Assembly (NCBI RefSeq): GCF_013466605.1
Contig: NZ_CP059162.1
Coordinates: forward strand, 4,154,001-4,218,000
Length of the DNA: 64,000 nt
Reading direction: 5' to 3'
From: Pseudomonas chlororaphis subsp. aurantiaca
GTDB lineage: Bacteria; Pseudomonadota; Gammaproteobacteria; Pseudomonadales; Pseudomonadaceae
In this document: piece after piece, positions 1 to 8,844 of the stretch
How positions within the stretch are numbered: the stretch's first letter is position 1
Layout: every line of letters starts with the position of its first letter
The notes under the pieces: model-generated
Seen by the model: the letters and a program-made list of their open reading frames with translations, nothing else
What the model was told of the DNA's origin: nothing
The model's database searches: none
Position numbers and translations under genes: made by a program

Positions 1-498
1 CAGGCCGACTGCGATGCCGACTTCGTCGAAAACTGGTGCCAGATAGACTCCAACGGCAAGTTCGTGCCGAAGCTGGGCGGCTTTGAAATCAACGCCCAGG
101 GCGCCTTCACCCGCGAGCAGTTGGCGGCGGCCGGGGTCAGCCCCGGAGCCGGACAGGGTTCGTCGCTCAGCAGTATCGACAGCGGCCTGCTCACCGGCCT
201 GCTGATCGGCAACCTGCTCAGCGGCGGTAGCCGCAACTATTACTCCGAGCCGGTCTACCGCTATCGCGACGACCGCGGCAACTACGCCAACTCGACGCTC
301 AACCAGCGCATCGCCAGCGGCTCGACCTTCTCCAGGTCGCGCCAGGCGCAGTCGGGCAGCGGCTTCCGGACCACCACCCGGCCGATGTCGGTGTCCTCCT
401 CTACCTCCCGTGGCGGCTTCGGCAGCCAGGCCAGCGCCCGTAGCGGCTGGGGCGGCTCCAGCTCCTCGAGCTGGAGTTCGGGACGCTCGAGCAGCTAA
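1..498 (+). CDS. DUF1190 (YgiB-like) protein, 5' end outside window
   Basis: The frame is open from base 1 to the stop at 498, so only the C-terminal 165 residues are present. The visible part starts with a Cys-containing segment (DCDADFVENWC) and becomes a Ser/Gly/Arg-rich low-complexity tail ending in serines. This matches the DUF1190/YgiB family, whose members are usually lipoprotein-like or exported. It lies 11 nt upstream of a YgiC-like ATP-grasp gene; the ygiB-ygiC pairing is conserved in proteobacteria and supports the call. Function is unknown. The signal sequence and lipobox cannot be checked here. Confidence 0.75.
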   Translation, partial: QADCDADFVENWCQIDSNGKFVPKLGGFEINAQGAFTREQLAAAGVSPGAGQGSSLSSIDSGLLTGLLIGNLLSGGSRNYYSEPVYRYRDDRGNYANSTLNQRIASGSTFSRSRQAQSGSGFRTTTRPMSVSSSTSRGGFGSQASARSGWGGSSSSSWSSGRSSS

Positions 499-509
499 GG
501 AACCGCGCC

Positions 510-1667
510 ATGAAGAAGATCCTCTGCAACGAACGCCCGGACTGGCGACAGACCGCGGAAAAACTCGGCTTCCTGTTCCACACCATCGACGGCGAAGCCT
601 ACTGGGACGAAAGCGCCTACTACCAGTTCAGCCTCAAGCAGATCGAGGACGACCTGGAAGACCCGACCACCCAGATCCATGAGATGTGCATGGACCTGGT
701 GGACCGGGTGGTGCGCAGCGAGGCCCTGCTGGATCGCCTGAGCATTCCGCCGGCCTTCTACGACATGATCCGCACCTCATGGCTCGACGGTCACCCGCAC
801 CTCTATGGCCGCCTGGATTTTTCCTATAACGGCCAGGGCCCGGCCAAGCTGCTGGAGCTCAACTACGACACCCCCACCAGCCTCTATGAAACCGCGGCGT
901 TCCAATGGGGCTGGCTGGAGCAGAACATCGAGCGTGGCGTGCTGCCGAGGCATGCCGACCAGTTCAACAGCATCGACACCCGGCTGCACCAGGCCTTCGC
1001 CCAGCTGGGGATCGAGCGCCCGTTCTACTTCGCCTCGATGAAGGACTCGGTGGAAGACCGCGCCACCACCGACTACCTGCGCCTGATCGCGAAAAAGGCC
1101 GGCATCGAGTCGCGGCATATCGACGTGGAAGACATCGGCCTCACCGCCGAAGGCCGCTTCGTCGACCTGCAGGACCGCTGGATTCCGCACCTGTTCAAGC
1201 TGCACGCCTGGGAGTTCATCTTCCACGAGCCCTTCGGCGCGGCGATCGCCGCCAGCGACACGCAGTTCTTCGAACCGGCGTGGAAATCCATCCTCTCCAA
1301 CAAGGGCATCCTGCCGCTGCTCTGGGAGGCCCACCCGGGCCACCCGAACCTGCTGGAAACCCACCTGGACCTGCACCCGCAGCGCGACGTGCCCAGGGGC
1401 TGGGTGCGCAAGCCGTTCTTTTCCCGCGAAGGCGCCAACATCGAGTTGCGCACCCCGCAGGACGAGGTGGTCAAGGAAGACGGTCCCTACACTGACGCGC
1501 CCTACATCCTGCAGTCCTTCGCCCCGCTGCCGCGCTTTGGCGACAGCTACACCCTGATCGGCTCCTGGGTCATCGGCGACCAGGCCGCCGGCATCGGCGT
1601 GCGCGAAGACGACAGCCTGATCACCAAGGACTCCAGCCGCTTCCTGCCGCACCTGATCCTCGACTGA
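510..1667 (+). CDS. Glutathionylspermidine synthase-like ATP-grasp protein (YgiC/YjfC family)
   Basis: The 385-residue protein begins MKKILCNERPDW, right after an AAGGAACC ribosome site. Its length and sequence pattern match the stand-alone synthetase domain of glutathionylspermidine synthase (pre-ATP-grasp plus ATP-grasp), as in E. coli YgiC and YjfC. Family knowledge: the Gsp synthetase fold ligates an amine to a peptide carboxylate using ATP, but YgiC-type proteins lack the amidase domain and their substrate is unproven. It is co-transcribed with the YgiB-like gene just upstream. Stand-alone members should not be called glutathionylspermidine synthase without enzymology. Confidence 0.85.
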   Translation: MKKILCNERPDWRQTAEKLGFLFHTIDGEAYWDESAYYQFSLKQIEDDLEDPTTQIHEMCMDLVDRVVRSEALLDRLSIPPAFYDMIRTSWLDGHPHLYGRLDFSYNGQGPAKLLELNYDTPTSLYETAAFQWGWLEQNIERGVLPRHADQFNSIDTRLHQAFAQLGIERPFYFASMKDSVEDRATTDYLRLIAKKAGIESRHIDVEDIGLTAEGRFVDLQDRWIPHLFKLHAWEFIFHEPFGAAIAASDTQFFEPAWKSILSNKGILPLLWEAHPGHPNLLETHLDLHPQRDVPRGWVRKPFFSREGANIELRTPQDEVVKEDGPYTDAPYILQSFAPLPRFGDSYTLIGSWVIGDQAAGIGVREDDSLITKDSSRFLPHLILD

Positions 1668-1853
1668 CCTATCCGCCGGGGCGCGCAATGCGCCTCGGTC
1701 TATGACTCAACGGTTGCAGCACAATAACTATCGCCGGCATCGTTATGGCCGTTATTCAGAACTGCCTTATATAACTTTCCCCTTCATTTATCTGAGTTCC
1801 GATACAGACCTTACTTAAAGCTGAACGAACATATGATTCGTGGCAATTTAATC

Positions 1854-1882
1854 TTGACTTGACAGGTTGGCCTGAGTAAATT
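1854..1882 (+). promoter_or_regulatory. Sigma70-like promoter hexamers
   Basis: TTGACT at 1854-1859 and TAAATT at 1877-1882 are separated by 17 bp, a good sigma70 match. The expected start would fall almost on the hairpin at 1888-1910, so a transcript would meet a terminator at once. Either the hexamers are fortuitous or this is a very short or conditional transcript. Confidence 0.3.
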
Positions 1883-1887
1883 GCGCG

Positions 1888-1910
1888 GGCCGGCCAAACC
1901 GGCCTTTTTT
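1888..1910 (+). terminator. Rho-independent terminator
   Basis: GGCCGG and CCGGCC form a 6-bp GC stem with a 5-nt loop, followed by six T. It sits about 220 nt downstream of the YgiC-like gene and before the mgtA leader, and probably ends the ygiBC transcript. Confidence 0.7.
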
Positions 1911-2097
1911 CAACTCACTAAAGAAGCCAATGGACACAGTATCTAGACGCTGTCTGGTCGATGCGCTTGCGCAAGGCTGGGCACTTAACCCAGAAAATGA
2001 CGGGGCTCGACTTTTCGGTCGGGTGAGCTGCGCTAGAGCTTGACGCTCCTTCGTAACTTGCCTTCACCGGAGCCAGTCCGGTCGCGAGGCAACTGTT

Positions 2098-2382
2098 ATG
2101 AACTTCAAATCCACTGTAATGCCCGGCGTACGCACCTTTGCATCGACCATGCGGGTCAAGCCCTGCGCTGAGCGCGCGGGCGCCTCCCGGGTCGGCACCC
2201 TGTATTCCGCCCCCTCCTCGCAAACCCGGCCGCGGGCCAACTGGCGCGTCTGCCCGGTCACCTGCCGGCTCCAGCAACGCTGGAGTTTCGACGACAGCCA
2301 GGACCCTCAGAGTCGGAGCCTGGCCGGCCTCCTGATGCGGGCCGGCCTGCTGCTGAGCCTGTCCCGGGACTCGCACTTCTAG
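2098..2382 (+). CDS. Small ORF upstream of mgtA (94 aa), possible leader or conserved hypothetical
   Basis: An ATG follows GAGG with an 8-nt spacer and opens a 94-codon frame. The product is basic and rich in Arg/Ser, with a Leu-rich C-terminal stretch (LAGLLMRAGLLLSLS) that could be a short hydrophobic helix. I do not recognise the family. Its place in the ~760-nt non-coding stretch before mgtA suggests either a small conserved protein expressed with mgtA or a translated leader. The opposite frame also has open stretches, so coding status needs conservation data. Confidence 0.45.
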   Translation: MNFKSTVMPGVRTFASTMRVKPCAERAGASRVGTLYSAPSSQTRPRANWRVCPVTCRLQQRWSFDDSQDPQSRSLAGLLMRAGLLLSLSRDSHF

Positions 2383-2419
2383 TTCAACCGAAGGCACTTC
2401 CAAGTCCTTCCTGAACGTT

Positions 2420-2434
2420 TTCCTTAATAAGGAA
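2420..2434. promoter_or_regulatory. 15-bp palindrome in mgtA leader
   Basis: TTCCTTAATAAGGAA is a perfect 7-bp inverted repeat around one central base, in the non-coding stretch between the small ORF and mgtA. It could be a dimeric regulator site or part of an RNA fold; no specific factor can be assigned. Confidence 0.35.
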
Positions 2435-2505
2435 TTCGGCAACTTTGTATTGCCTGCTTAAAACTAAAAGTTGGTGGCCATTATTATGGACGAAGCCAGT
2501 AGTAG

Positions 2506-2544
2506 GTTCGTCGTCTATTCATGTTCAGTGAATAGGCGGCGAAC
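2506..2544 (+). promoter_or_regulatory. Long hairpin in the mgtA 5' region
   Basis: GTTCGTCGTCTATTCA pairs with TGAATAGGCGGCGAAC across a 7-nt loop (TGTTCAG), giving a 16-bp stem with two G-T pairs. It lies 128 nt upstream of the mgtA start. There is no T-run directly after it, so it is not a standard terminator. In enterobacteria mgtA is controlled through a Mg2+-responsive leader; by analogy this may be a structured regulatory leader, which is inference. Confidence 0.5.
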
Positions 2545-2671
2545 GTTAAAACCAATAAAACGCAACTACCTGAATCGATCGCTTACTTGCGGCTCGACAT
2601 ACGTTCGCTCGTCTTTGAATAGGTGAGTGGTTTGTGTGTCGTGCCGCAAGCCTGCGGTAGGAGCACACGTA

Positions 2672-5386
2672 ATGACTACGGTAAAAACCCGCACCTCCTC
2701 CTCGCAAAACCCCACCCGCGACGACACTCGGCTGTCGATGCGGGCCGCCCGCGAAGCGCAGAACAGCCTTGGCGTGACCCTGGACAACGTCAAGTCGAAC
2801 GCCAACGGCCTGACCGAACTCGACGCCGAAGGCCGCCTGCAGCGCGACGGCTTCAACGAGGTGGCCCACGACCGGCCGCCCTACGCCCTGGTGCAATTGC
2901 TGCAAGCCTTCAACAACCCGTTCATCTATGTGCTGATGACCCTGACCGGCATCAGCTTCTTCACCGACTTCTGGCTGCCCCTGCAGTCCGGCGAGGAAAC
3001 CGACCTGACCGGGGTGGTCATCGTCCTGGTCATGGTCCTGGTCAGCGGCCTGATGCGTTTCTGGCAGGAATACCGTTCGGCCAAGGCCGCCGAGGCGCTC
3101 AAGGCCATGGTGCGGACCACCGCCACCGTGCTGCGCCGCGAGCAGATGGGCATGAAAGCCGCGCTGCGCGAAGTGCCGATGCGCGACCTGGTGGTCGGCG
3201 ACATCGTGCAGCTGTCGGCCGGCGACATGATCCCCGCCGATATCCGCCTGATCGAATCCCGCGACCTGTTCATCAGCCAGGCGGTGCTGACTGGCGAGGC
3301 GCTGCCAGTGGAGAAGTACGACACCCTGGGCGCGGTGCAGGAGAAATCCGCCCACCGCACGGCGGCCGACCAGCAGGACCTGCTCGACCTGCCGAACATC
3401 TGCTTCATGGGCACCAATGTGGTCAGCGGCACCGCCACCGCGGTGGTGGTGGCCACCGGGTCGCGCACCTACTTCGGTTCCCTGGCGCGCTCCATCGTCG
3501 GCTCGCGGACCCAGACCGCCTTCGACCGCGGGGTCAACAGCGTCAGCTGGCTGCTGATCCGCTTCATGCTGGTGATGGTGCCGGTGGTGCTGCTGATCAA
3601 CGGCTTTACCAAGGGTGACTGGGCCGAGGCCTTCATGTTCGCCCTGGCGGTGGCTGTCGGCCTGACCCCGGAAATGCTGCCGATGATCGTCAGCGCCAAC
3701 CTGGCCAAGGGCGCCGCGGCCATGGCCAAGCGCAAGGTGGTGGTCAAGCGCCTCAACGCGATCCAGAACTTCGGCGCCATGGACGTGCTGTGCACCGACA
3801 AGACCGGCACCCTGACCCAGGACCGGATCATCCTCGAGCACCACGTCGATATCAGCGGCAGCCGCTGCGACCAGGTGCTGCAACTGGCCTGGCTCAACAG
3901 CTACCACCAGAGCGGCATGAAGAACCTGATGGACCGCGCGGTGGTGAGCTACGCCGAAAACAACCCGAAGTTCAGCGCGCCCGATGCCTGGAGCAAGGTC
4001 GATGAACTGCCGTTCGATTTCGTCCGCCGGCGCCTCTCGGTGATCCTCGCCGACGCCAGCGGCCATCACCTGCTGGTGTGCAAGGGCGCGGTCGAGGAAA
4101 TGCTCGACACCGCCACCCGGGTACGCCAGGACGGCGTCACGGTGGCCCTCGACGCCGGGCGCCGGGCGGCGCTGCTGGAGCTGGCCGAGGAGTACAACCG
4201 CGACGGTTTCCGCGTGCTGCTGGTCGGCACCCGCGACCTGGCGCCGGGGCAGACCCGCCAGCAGTACAGCGCCAGCGACGAGCGCGAGCTGATCATCGAA
4301 GGCTTCCTGACCTTCCTCGATCCGCCCAAGGAAACCGCCGGCCCGGCCATCGCCGCGCTGCGCGAGAACGGCGTGACGGTGAAGGTGCTGACCGGCGACA
4401 ACCCGATCGTCACCGCGAAGGTCTGCCGCGAGGTCGGCCTGGAAGTCGGCCAGCCGCTGCTCGGGCGCGATATCGAGAACATGGACGACGCGGTGCTCGC
4501 GCGCCTGGTGGAAGAACGCACGGTGTTCGCCAAGCTCACCCCGCTGCAGAAATCCCGGGTGCTCAAGGCCCTGCAGGCCAACGGGCACACCGTGGGCTTC
4601 CTCGGCGACGGCATCAACGATGCGCCGGCGCTGCGCGACGCCGACGTCGGTATCTCAGTGGACAGCGGCACCGACATCGCCAAGGAATCGGCCGACATCA
4701 TCCTCCTGGAAAAGAGTCTGATGGTCCTGGAGGAAGGCGTGATCAAGGGCCGCGAGACCTTCGGCAACATCATGAAGTACCTGAACATGACTGCCAGTTC
4801 CAACTTCGGCAACGTGTTCTCGGTGCTGGTGGCCAGTGCGTTCATCCCGTTCCTGCCGATGCTGGCGATCCACCTGCTGCTGCAGAACCTGATGTACGAC
4901 ATCTCCCAGCTGTCGCTGCCCTGGGACAAGATGGACAAGGAGTTCCTGCGCAAGCCGCGCAAGTGGGACGCCAGGAACATCGGGCGCTTCATGCTGTGGA
5001 TCGGGCCGACCTCGTCGATCTTCGACATCACCACCTACGCCCTGATGTGGTTCGTGTTCGCCGCCAACAGCGTGGAAATGGCTGCCCTGTTCCAGTCCGG
5101 CTGGTTCATCGAAGGCCTGCTCTCGCAGACCCTGGTGGTGCACATGCTGCGCACCCAGAAGATCCCGTTCATCCAGAGCACCGCGGCGTTGCCGGTGATG
5201 CTGATGACCGGCCTGGTGATGGCCCTGGGCATCTACGTGCCGTTCTCGCCGCTGGGTGAAATGGTCGGCCTGGTACCGCTGCCGTGGGAATACTTCCCTT
5301 GGCTGGTCGGCACCCTGCTGTGCTACTGCGTCGTCGCCCAGACCATGAAGACCCTCTACATCCGTCGCTTCAAGCAATGGTTCTGA
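2672..5386 (+). CDS. mgtA: Magnesium-translocating P-type ATPase
   Basis: This 904-residue P3B-type ATPase imports Mg2+ across the inner membrane. Visible motifs are the actuator TGEALPVEK, the phosphorylation loop DKTGTLT (Asp376), the TGD and GDGINDAPAL hinge motifs, and about ten hydrophobic helices. Length is typical of MgtA/MgtB. The ATG at 2672 was chosen because GGAG lies 10 nt upstream and MTTVKTRTSS is a typical polar N-terminus; an in-frame ATG at 2627 has no better site. The long leader with a hairpin suggests Mg2+-dependent control. A small basic protein and a Na+/Pi symporter gene follow. Confidence 0.95.
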   Translation: MTTVKTRTSSSQNPTRDDTRLSMRAAREAQNSLGVTLDNVKSNANGLTELDAEGRLQRDGFNEVAHDRPPYALVQLLQAFNNPFIYVLMTLTGISFFTDFWLPLQSGEETDLTGVVIVLVMVLVSGLMRFWQEYRSAKAAEALKAMVRTTATVLRREQMGMKAALREVPMRDLVVGDIVQLSAGDMIPADIRLIESRDLFISQAVLTGEALPVEKYDTLGAVQEKSAHRTAADQQDLLDLPNICFMGTNVVSGTATAVVVATGSRTYFGSLARSIVGSRTQTAFDRGVNSVSWLLIRFMLVMVPVVLLINGFTKGDWAEAFMFALAVAVGLTPEMLPMIVSANLAKGAAAMAKRKVVVKRLNAIQNFGAMDVLCTDKTGTLTQDRIILEHHVDISGSRCDQVLQLAWLNSYHQSGMKNLMDRAVVSYAENNPKFSAPDAWSKVDELPFDFVRRRLSVILADASGHHLLVCKGAVEEMLDTATRVRQDGVTVALDAGRRAALLELAEEYNRDGFRVLLVGTRDLAPGQTRQQYSASDERELIIEGFLTFLDPPKETAGPAIAALRENGVTVKVLTGDNPIVTAKVCREVGLEVGQPLLGRDIENMDDAVLARLVEERTVFAKLTPLQKSRVLKALQANGHTVGFLGDGINDAPALRDADVGISVDSGTDIAKESADIILLEKSLMVLEEGVIKGRETFGNIMKYLNMTASSNFGNVFSVLVASAFIPFLPMLAIHLLLQNLMYDISQLSLPWDKMDKEFLRKPRKWDARNIGRFMLWIGPTSSIFDITTYALMWFVFAANSVEMAALFQSGWFIEGLLSQTLVVHMLRTQKIPFIQSTAALPVMLMTGLVMALGIYVPFSPLGEMVGLVPLPWEYFPWLVGTLLCYCVVAQTMKTLYIRRFKQWF

Positions 5387-5512
5387 GGACTTGAGCCGGG
5401 ACCGCGTCATCGGCCGCAGCAAGGCATATGACGCGGTTCTTCCGATAGCCAGTGGCGCGCCAATCGCGGGCAAGCCTCGCGCCTGCGGTTCTGTGCCGTC
5501 CGGAGAACAACC

Positions 5513-5728
5513 ATGAAACCGATCACCGAACGGCTGGCTCGTGGCGAGCGCAGCTTGCGCGCCCTGCTGGTCAGCACCCTGGAAGGTATCGCCGCGCTGA
5601 TCACCCTGGTCGGCATCCGGATGTATGCCCGGGGCCTGTTGAGCCGCGGTGCCATTCGCCTGCTGCTGGGCCTTGCCAGCGCCATTCATCGCCGCTGCAT
5701 CCGCCTGCTGCGATCCGCCAAGCCATGA
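5513..5728 (+). CDS. Small basic membrane-associated protein (71 aa)
   Basis: GGAG precedes the ATG by 8 nt. The product has one or two short hydrophobic stretches (TLEGIAALITLVGI and IRLLLGLASAI) between Arg-rich segments, so it is probably a small inner-membrane protein. It sits between mgtA and the Na+/Pi cotransporter gene, 21 nt before the latter, which suggests co-transcription. I do not recognise a named family. A small regulator of MgtA or of the transporter is possible (E. coli has small proteins such as MgtS acting on MgtA), but there is no sequence evidence of homology. Confidence 0.65.
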   Translation: MKPITERLARGERSLRALLVSTLEGIAALITLVGIRMYARGLLSRGAIRLLLGLASAIHRRCIRLLRSAKP

Positions 5729-5749
5729 AACACACAAGGGAGAGTCCTC

Positions 5750-7459
5750 ATGTCGGGAACTACTCTGCTGATCAACCTCGCCGGCTCCATCGCCCTGCTG
5801 CTGTGGGGCACCCAGATGATTTCCTCGGCGCTGCTGCGCGGCTTCGGCACCCGGTTGCGCCAGTGGCTGGGGCAGCACCTGAACAACCGCTGGATGGCCC
5901 TGCTGTCCGGCATCGCCATCACCGGGGTCCTGCAAAGCAGCACCGCGGTGAGCCTGATGGCCAGCTCCTTTACCGCCACCGGCACCCTGGGGCTGGCCCC
6001 CGCGCTGGCGGTGATGCTCGGGGCCAATATCGGCTCGACCCTGGTGGTGCAACTGCTCAGCGTCGATATCTCGATCCTCACGCCGCTGGTGTTGCTGGCG
6101 GGCTTTATCGTGTTCCGCCTGCGCGACGACTCGCGCTTTGAAAGCCTCGGCTGCGCGCTGATCGGCCTGGGGCTGATGCTGCTGGCCCTGCGCATGCTCG
6201 GCGCTACCTTAGGCGAAGTGGAAGGCACGCCGGTGTTCGCCGCGCTGATGCGAGGCCTCGACGGCGACCTGCTGATCGCCCTGCTGGCGGCGGCGCTGCT
6301 GACCTGGCTGTGCCATTCCAGCGTCGCCGTGGTGCTGCTGGTGGCGTCCCTGGCCGCCACCGGGCTGCTGTCGTCGGTGACCGCCATGGCCCTGGTGCTG
6401 GGGATCAATATCGGCGGCGCCCTGCCGTCGCTGCTGAACGCCGATTCCAGCGTCGCCCGGCGCCTGCCCCTGGGCAATCTGCTGGTACGTCTCAGCGGCG
6501 CCGCCGTGCTGCTGCCGTGCCTGCCCTGGATCGCCCAGAGCGCGCCGGTCGCCGCTCTCGATGCCAGCCTGCAGGTGGTCTACCTGCACAGCCTGTTCAA
6601 CCTGGTGCTGGCGCTGTTGTTCATCGGCCTGACCGGGCCCATGGCAACCTTGCTCAACCGCCTGCTGCCGGAGCCGCCGCGCGACGTCGACCCGGGCATG
6701 CCCCACTACCTGGACGAAGCCGGCCTGGCGGTGGCCAATATCGGCCTGTCCAACGCCGCCCGCGAAGCCCTGCGCCTGGCCGACATGCTGTCGCTGATGC
6801 TCGACCGGGTGCTGCGCCTGTTCCAGGCCTCGACCCCGGCCGGTGCCGATGAAGTGCGGCGCATCGACCAGTCGCTGGACCTGCTCAGCGCCGCGATCCG
6901 CGCCTACCTGGCGGATATCGGCCAGGACGGCATCAGCGACCAGGACGCCGACCGCGCCCAGGAAACCCTGCTGTTCGTGATCAACCTGGAACACGCCGGC
7001 GACATCCTCTCCAGCAGCCTGACCCAACTGGCGGCGCGCCGGCTGCGGCGTGGCGAGCAGTTCTCGGTGTTCGAACTGGACTGCATCGAGCCCTTGCACC
7101 AGGCCGTGGTGGACAGCCTGAGCCTGGCGATCACGGTATTCCTGCGCGAAGACCTGGCCAACGCCCACCAACTGGTGAACCGCAAGGAACTGGTCAGGCG
7201 GCTGGAAGCCGACGCCAGCCGCGAGCACTTTCGCAGCCTGCGCGAAGACCGCACGGCCTGGGCCGAGTCCGGCGACATTTTCCAGCGGGTGCTGCGCGAC
7301 TACCGGCGCGTGCACCATCACATCGCGGCCCTGGCCTATCCGGCGCTGGAGCGGGCCGGCGAGCGCGACCTGGATAACGCCGAGCTGGGCGATGTGCTGC
7401 TGGACAACCCGTTGAGCATCCAGCCGACGGCGCAGGAGCGCGCACGATGCGTGTCCTGA
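5750..7459 (+). CDS. Na+/phosphate cotransporter family protein (NptA/PNaS) with PhoU-like C-terminal domain
   Basis: The 569-residue protein follows an AGGGAGAG ribosome site. The N-terminal ~310 residues contain two inverted transporter repeats with the PNaS signature (LQSSTAVSLM near residue 65, and a second CHSSVAVVLL near 190). The C-terminal ~230 residues are a helical PhoU-like domain. Family members carry phosphate with Na+ across the inner membrane, and direction in bacteria may be uptake or efflux. Placement after mgtA fits linked Mg2+/Pi homeostasis, since cytosolic phosphate, ATP and Mg2+ are interdependent. The 3' end overlaps the next gene by 13 nt. Confidence 0.9.
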   Translation: MSGTTLLINLAGSIALLLWGTQMISSALLRGFGTRLRQWLGQHLNNRWMALLSGIAITGVLQSSTAVSLMASSFTATGTLGLAPALAVMLGANIGSTLVVQLLSVDISILTPLVLLAGFIVFRLRDDSRFESLGCALIGLGLMLLALRMLGATLGEVEGTPVFAALMRGLDGDLLIALLAAALLTWLCHSSVAVVLLVASLAATGLLSSVTAMALVLGINIGGALPSLLNADSSVARRLPLGNLLVRLSGAAVLLPCLPWIAQSAPVAALDASLQVVYLHSLFNLVLALLFIGLTGPMATLLNRLLPEPPRDVDPGMPHYLDEAGLAVANIGLSNAAREALRLADMLSLMLDRVLRLFQASTPAGADEVRRIDQSLDLLSAAIRAYLADIGQDGISDQDADRAQETLLFVINLEHAGDILSSSLTQLAARRLRRGEQFSVFELDCIEPLHQAVVDSLSLAITVFLREDLANAHQLVNRKELVRRLEADASREHFRSLREDRTAWAESGDIFQRVLRDYRRVHHHIAALAYPALERAGERDLDNAELGDVLLDNPLSIQPTAQERARCVS

Positions 7460-7800
7460 TCTGCGCGGGGCGCCATTACGCCGACGTCCAGCTGTGCCGG
7501 CGGGTACTCGACGCCTTTCAGCGCCTGCATGAAGTGCAGGTGCTGATCCACGGCGGCAGCCAGTTCCTCGGCGCGGAGATAGAAGACTGGGGCCGGGAGA
7601 TCGGCGCCGACATCGTGCGTTACCCGGCCAACTGGCAGCTGCACGGCAAGTTCGCCGAACGCCTGCGCAACGCCTTCATGCTGCGTGACAGCCGGCCCGA
7701 CCTGGTCATCGCCCTGCCCGGCGGCGACGACACCGAAGAGCTGGTGGCCCTGGCCAGGGCCGCCGGCATCCAGACCCTGTCAGTGGGCGACTGGCAATGA
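7447..7800 (+). CDS. DUF2493 (SLOG-superfamily, YspA/YpsA-like) protein
   Basis: This 117-residue single-domain protein begins MRVLICAGRHY and contains IHGGSQFLGAEIEDW and VIALPGGDDTEEL, the nucleotide-binding loop pattern of DUF2493 in the SLOG/Rossmann-like superfamily. SLOG proteins bind nucleotides or nucleotide-derived ligands and often act as sensors or processing enzymes. The start lies inside the 3' end of the Na+/Pi gene, so translation is probably coupled. Specific ligand unknown. Confidence 0.75.
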   Translation: MRVLICAGRHYADVQLCRRVLDAFQRLHEVQVLIHGGSQFLGAEIEDWGREIGADIVRYPANWQLHGKFAERLRNAFMLRDSRPDLVIALPGGDDTEELVALARAAGIQTLSVGDWQ

Positions 7801-7871
7801 CCCTTTTCCCCACTCGACCACGGAGCGGCCCGCGCAGCGCGACCGCTTCCCATGCCTTAGCGAGAACCGCC

Positions 7872-8657
7872 ATGTCCAAGTACAACCCTTCGCGCAATAA
7901 CCGCTTCGCCAGCCTCACCCGCGACCTGCCCCCGGCGAAACGGCGCATGCTGCGACGCAACCTGATGTTCGTCACCATTACCCTGAGCCTGATCGGCCTG
8001 CTGACCCTGGTCGCCAAGGCCAACGCCGCGGGCGGCGCCTATGTGGTGGACGACGGCGCGATCAACGCACCGGGGGAATGCAACCTGGATCTCTGGTACC
8101 AGAGCCTGCGCCACCAGGGTTCCAACCATGGCGCGGTATTCTCCCCGGCCTGTACCTTCGCCGGCCTGCCCTGGTTGCAGGTGGGTGCCACCATCGAGCG
8201 CAGCCGCGAGGACGGCCACGGCGAAACCCAGCTGAGCCCGCAACTCAAGGCGCAACTGTGGAACCGCGAAGACCTGGGCCTGCAACTGGCGCTGGCGACG
8301 TCCGCGCATTTCGCCCTCGACCGCGGCCACTCGTTCGACGGTGGCGACATCAGCCTGCCGCTGACCTACCAGCCCCTGCAAAGCCTGCGCCTGAACTTCA
8401 ACGCCGGCTGGGCCCACACCTATGACGACGGCCAGCAGAACCATCGCTGGACCTGGGGCAGCGGCTTGGAATACGACCTGGGCGAACGCCTGACCCTGGT
8501 CGCCGAACGCTACGGCCAGCGCGGCGGCGAACAGGCCTGGCAAGCCGGGCCACGCTTGCATCTGGGGGCGAACCTGGACCTCGACCTGGTGCTGGGCGGC
8601 CAACTGAACGAAGGCCGCGACCGCTGGCTGACCAGCGGCGCGACCTTGAGGTTCTAG
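7872..8657 (+). CDS. Exported beta-barrel-like protein of unknown function
   Basis: The 261-residue protein has a basic N-terminus, one hydrophobic segment (LMFVTITLSLIGLLTLVAKANA, residues ~35-56) ending in a plausible AKANAA signal-peptidase site, and a mature part of alternating amphipathic strands with many Trp/Tyr and a C-terminal Phe (ATLRF), which is typical of outer-membrane barrels. Start chosen at 7872 (MSKYNPS) with a weak GAG site; an upstream in-frame ATG at 7797 would give an atypical extension. It follows the mgtA cluster and no function can be assigned. Confidence 0.65.
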   Translation: MSKYNPSRNNRFASLTRDLPPAKRRMLRRNLMFVTITLSLIGLLTLVAKANAAGGAYVVDDGAINAPGECNLDLWYQSLRHQGSNHGAVFSPACTFAGLPWLQVGATIERSREDGHGETQLSPQLKAQLWNREDLGLQLALATSAHFALDRGHSFDGGDISLPLTYQPLQSLRLNFNAGWAHTYDDGQQNHRWTWGSGLEYDLGERLTLVAERYGQRGGEQAWQAGPRLHLGANLDLDLVLGGQLNEGRDRWLTSGATLRF

Positions 8658-8716
8658 AGGCTTCTGGCGGTGTACCTGACACACCGCTTCACGCACAAGC
8701 TGCGCGAAGGCAGCTT

Positions 8717-8810
8717 CTGTAGGAGCCAAGCTTGCTCGCGAAGCGCCGTGTCAGATGTACCGCAGCGTATCTATCGCCAGCAATCGAGCGTCGACCGGCT
8801 GCTCCTACAG
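8717..8810. repeat. REP/BIME-type inverted repeat
   Basis: CTGTAGGAGC at 8717 and its inverse GCTCCTACAG at 8801-8810 bracket a spacer with partial internal symmetry (TTGCTCGCGAAG). This is the common Pseudomonas REP doublet found between genes. It occupies the gap between the barrel-like protein and the convergent lysE-family gene. Confidence 0.8.
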
Positions 8811-8844
8811 AAGCAGGACGCCTGTCTATCGGGTCAATGCAGCC

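Noticed and set aside
777..1688. 303-codon minus-strand frame opposite the YgiC-like gene
   Set aside because: Antisense shadow with no domain pattern, in the same reading register as other GC-rich artefacts.
2546..4588. 680-codon minus-strand open frame opposite mgtA
   Set aside because: Low-complexity His/Gln/Gly-rich product, no ribosome site, lies entirely over mgtA; typical antisense shadow of high-GC coding.
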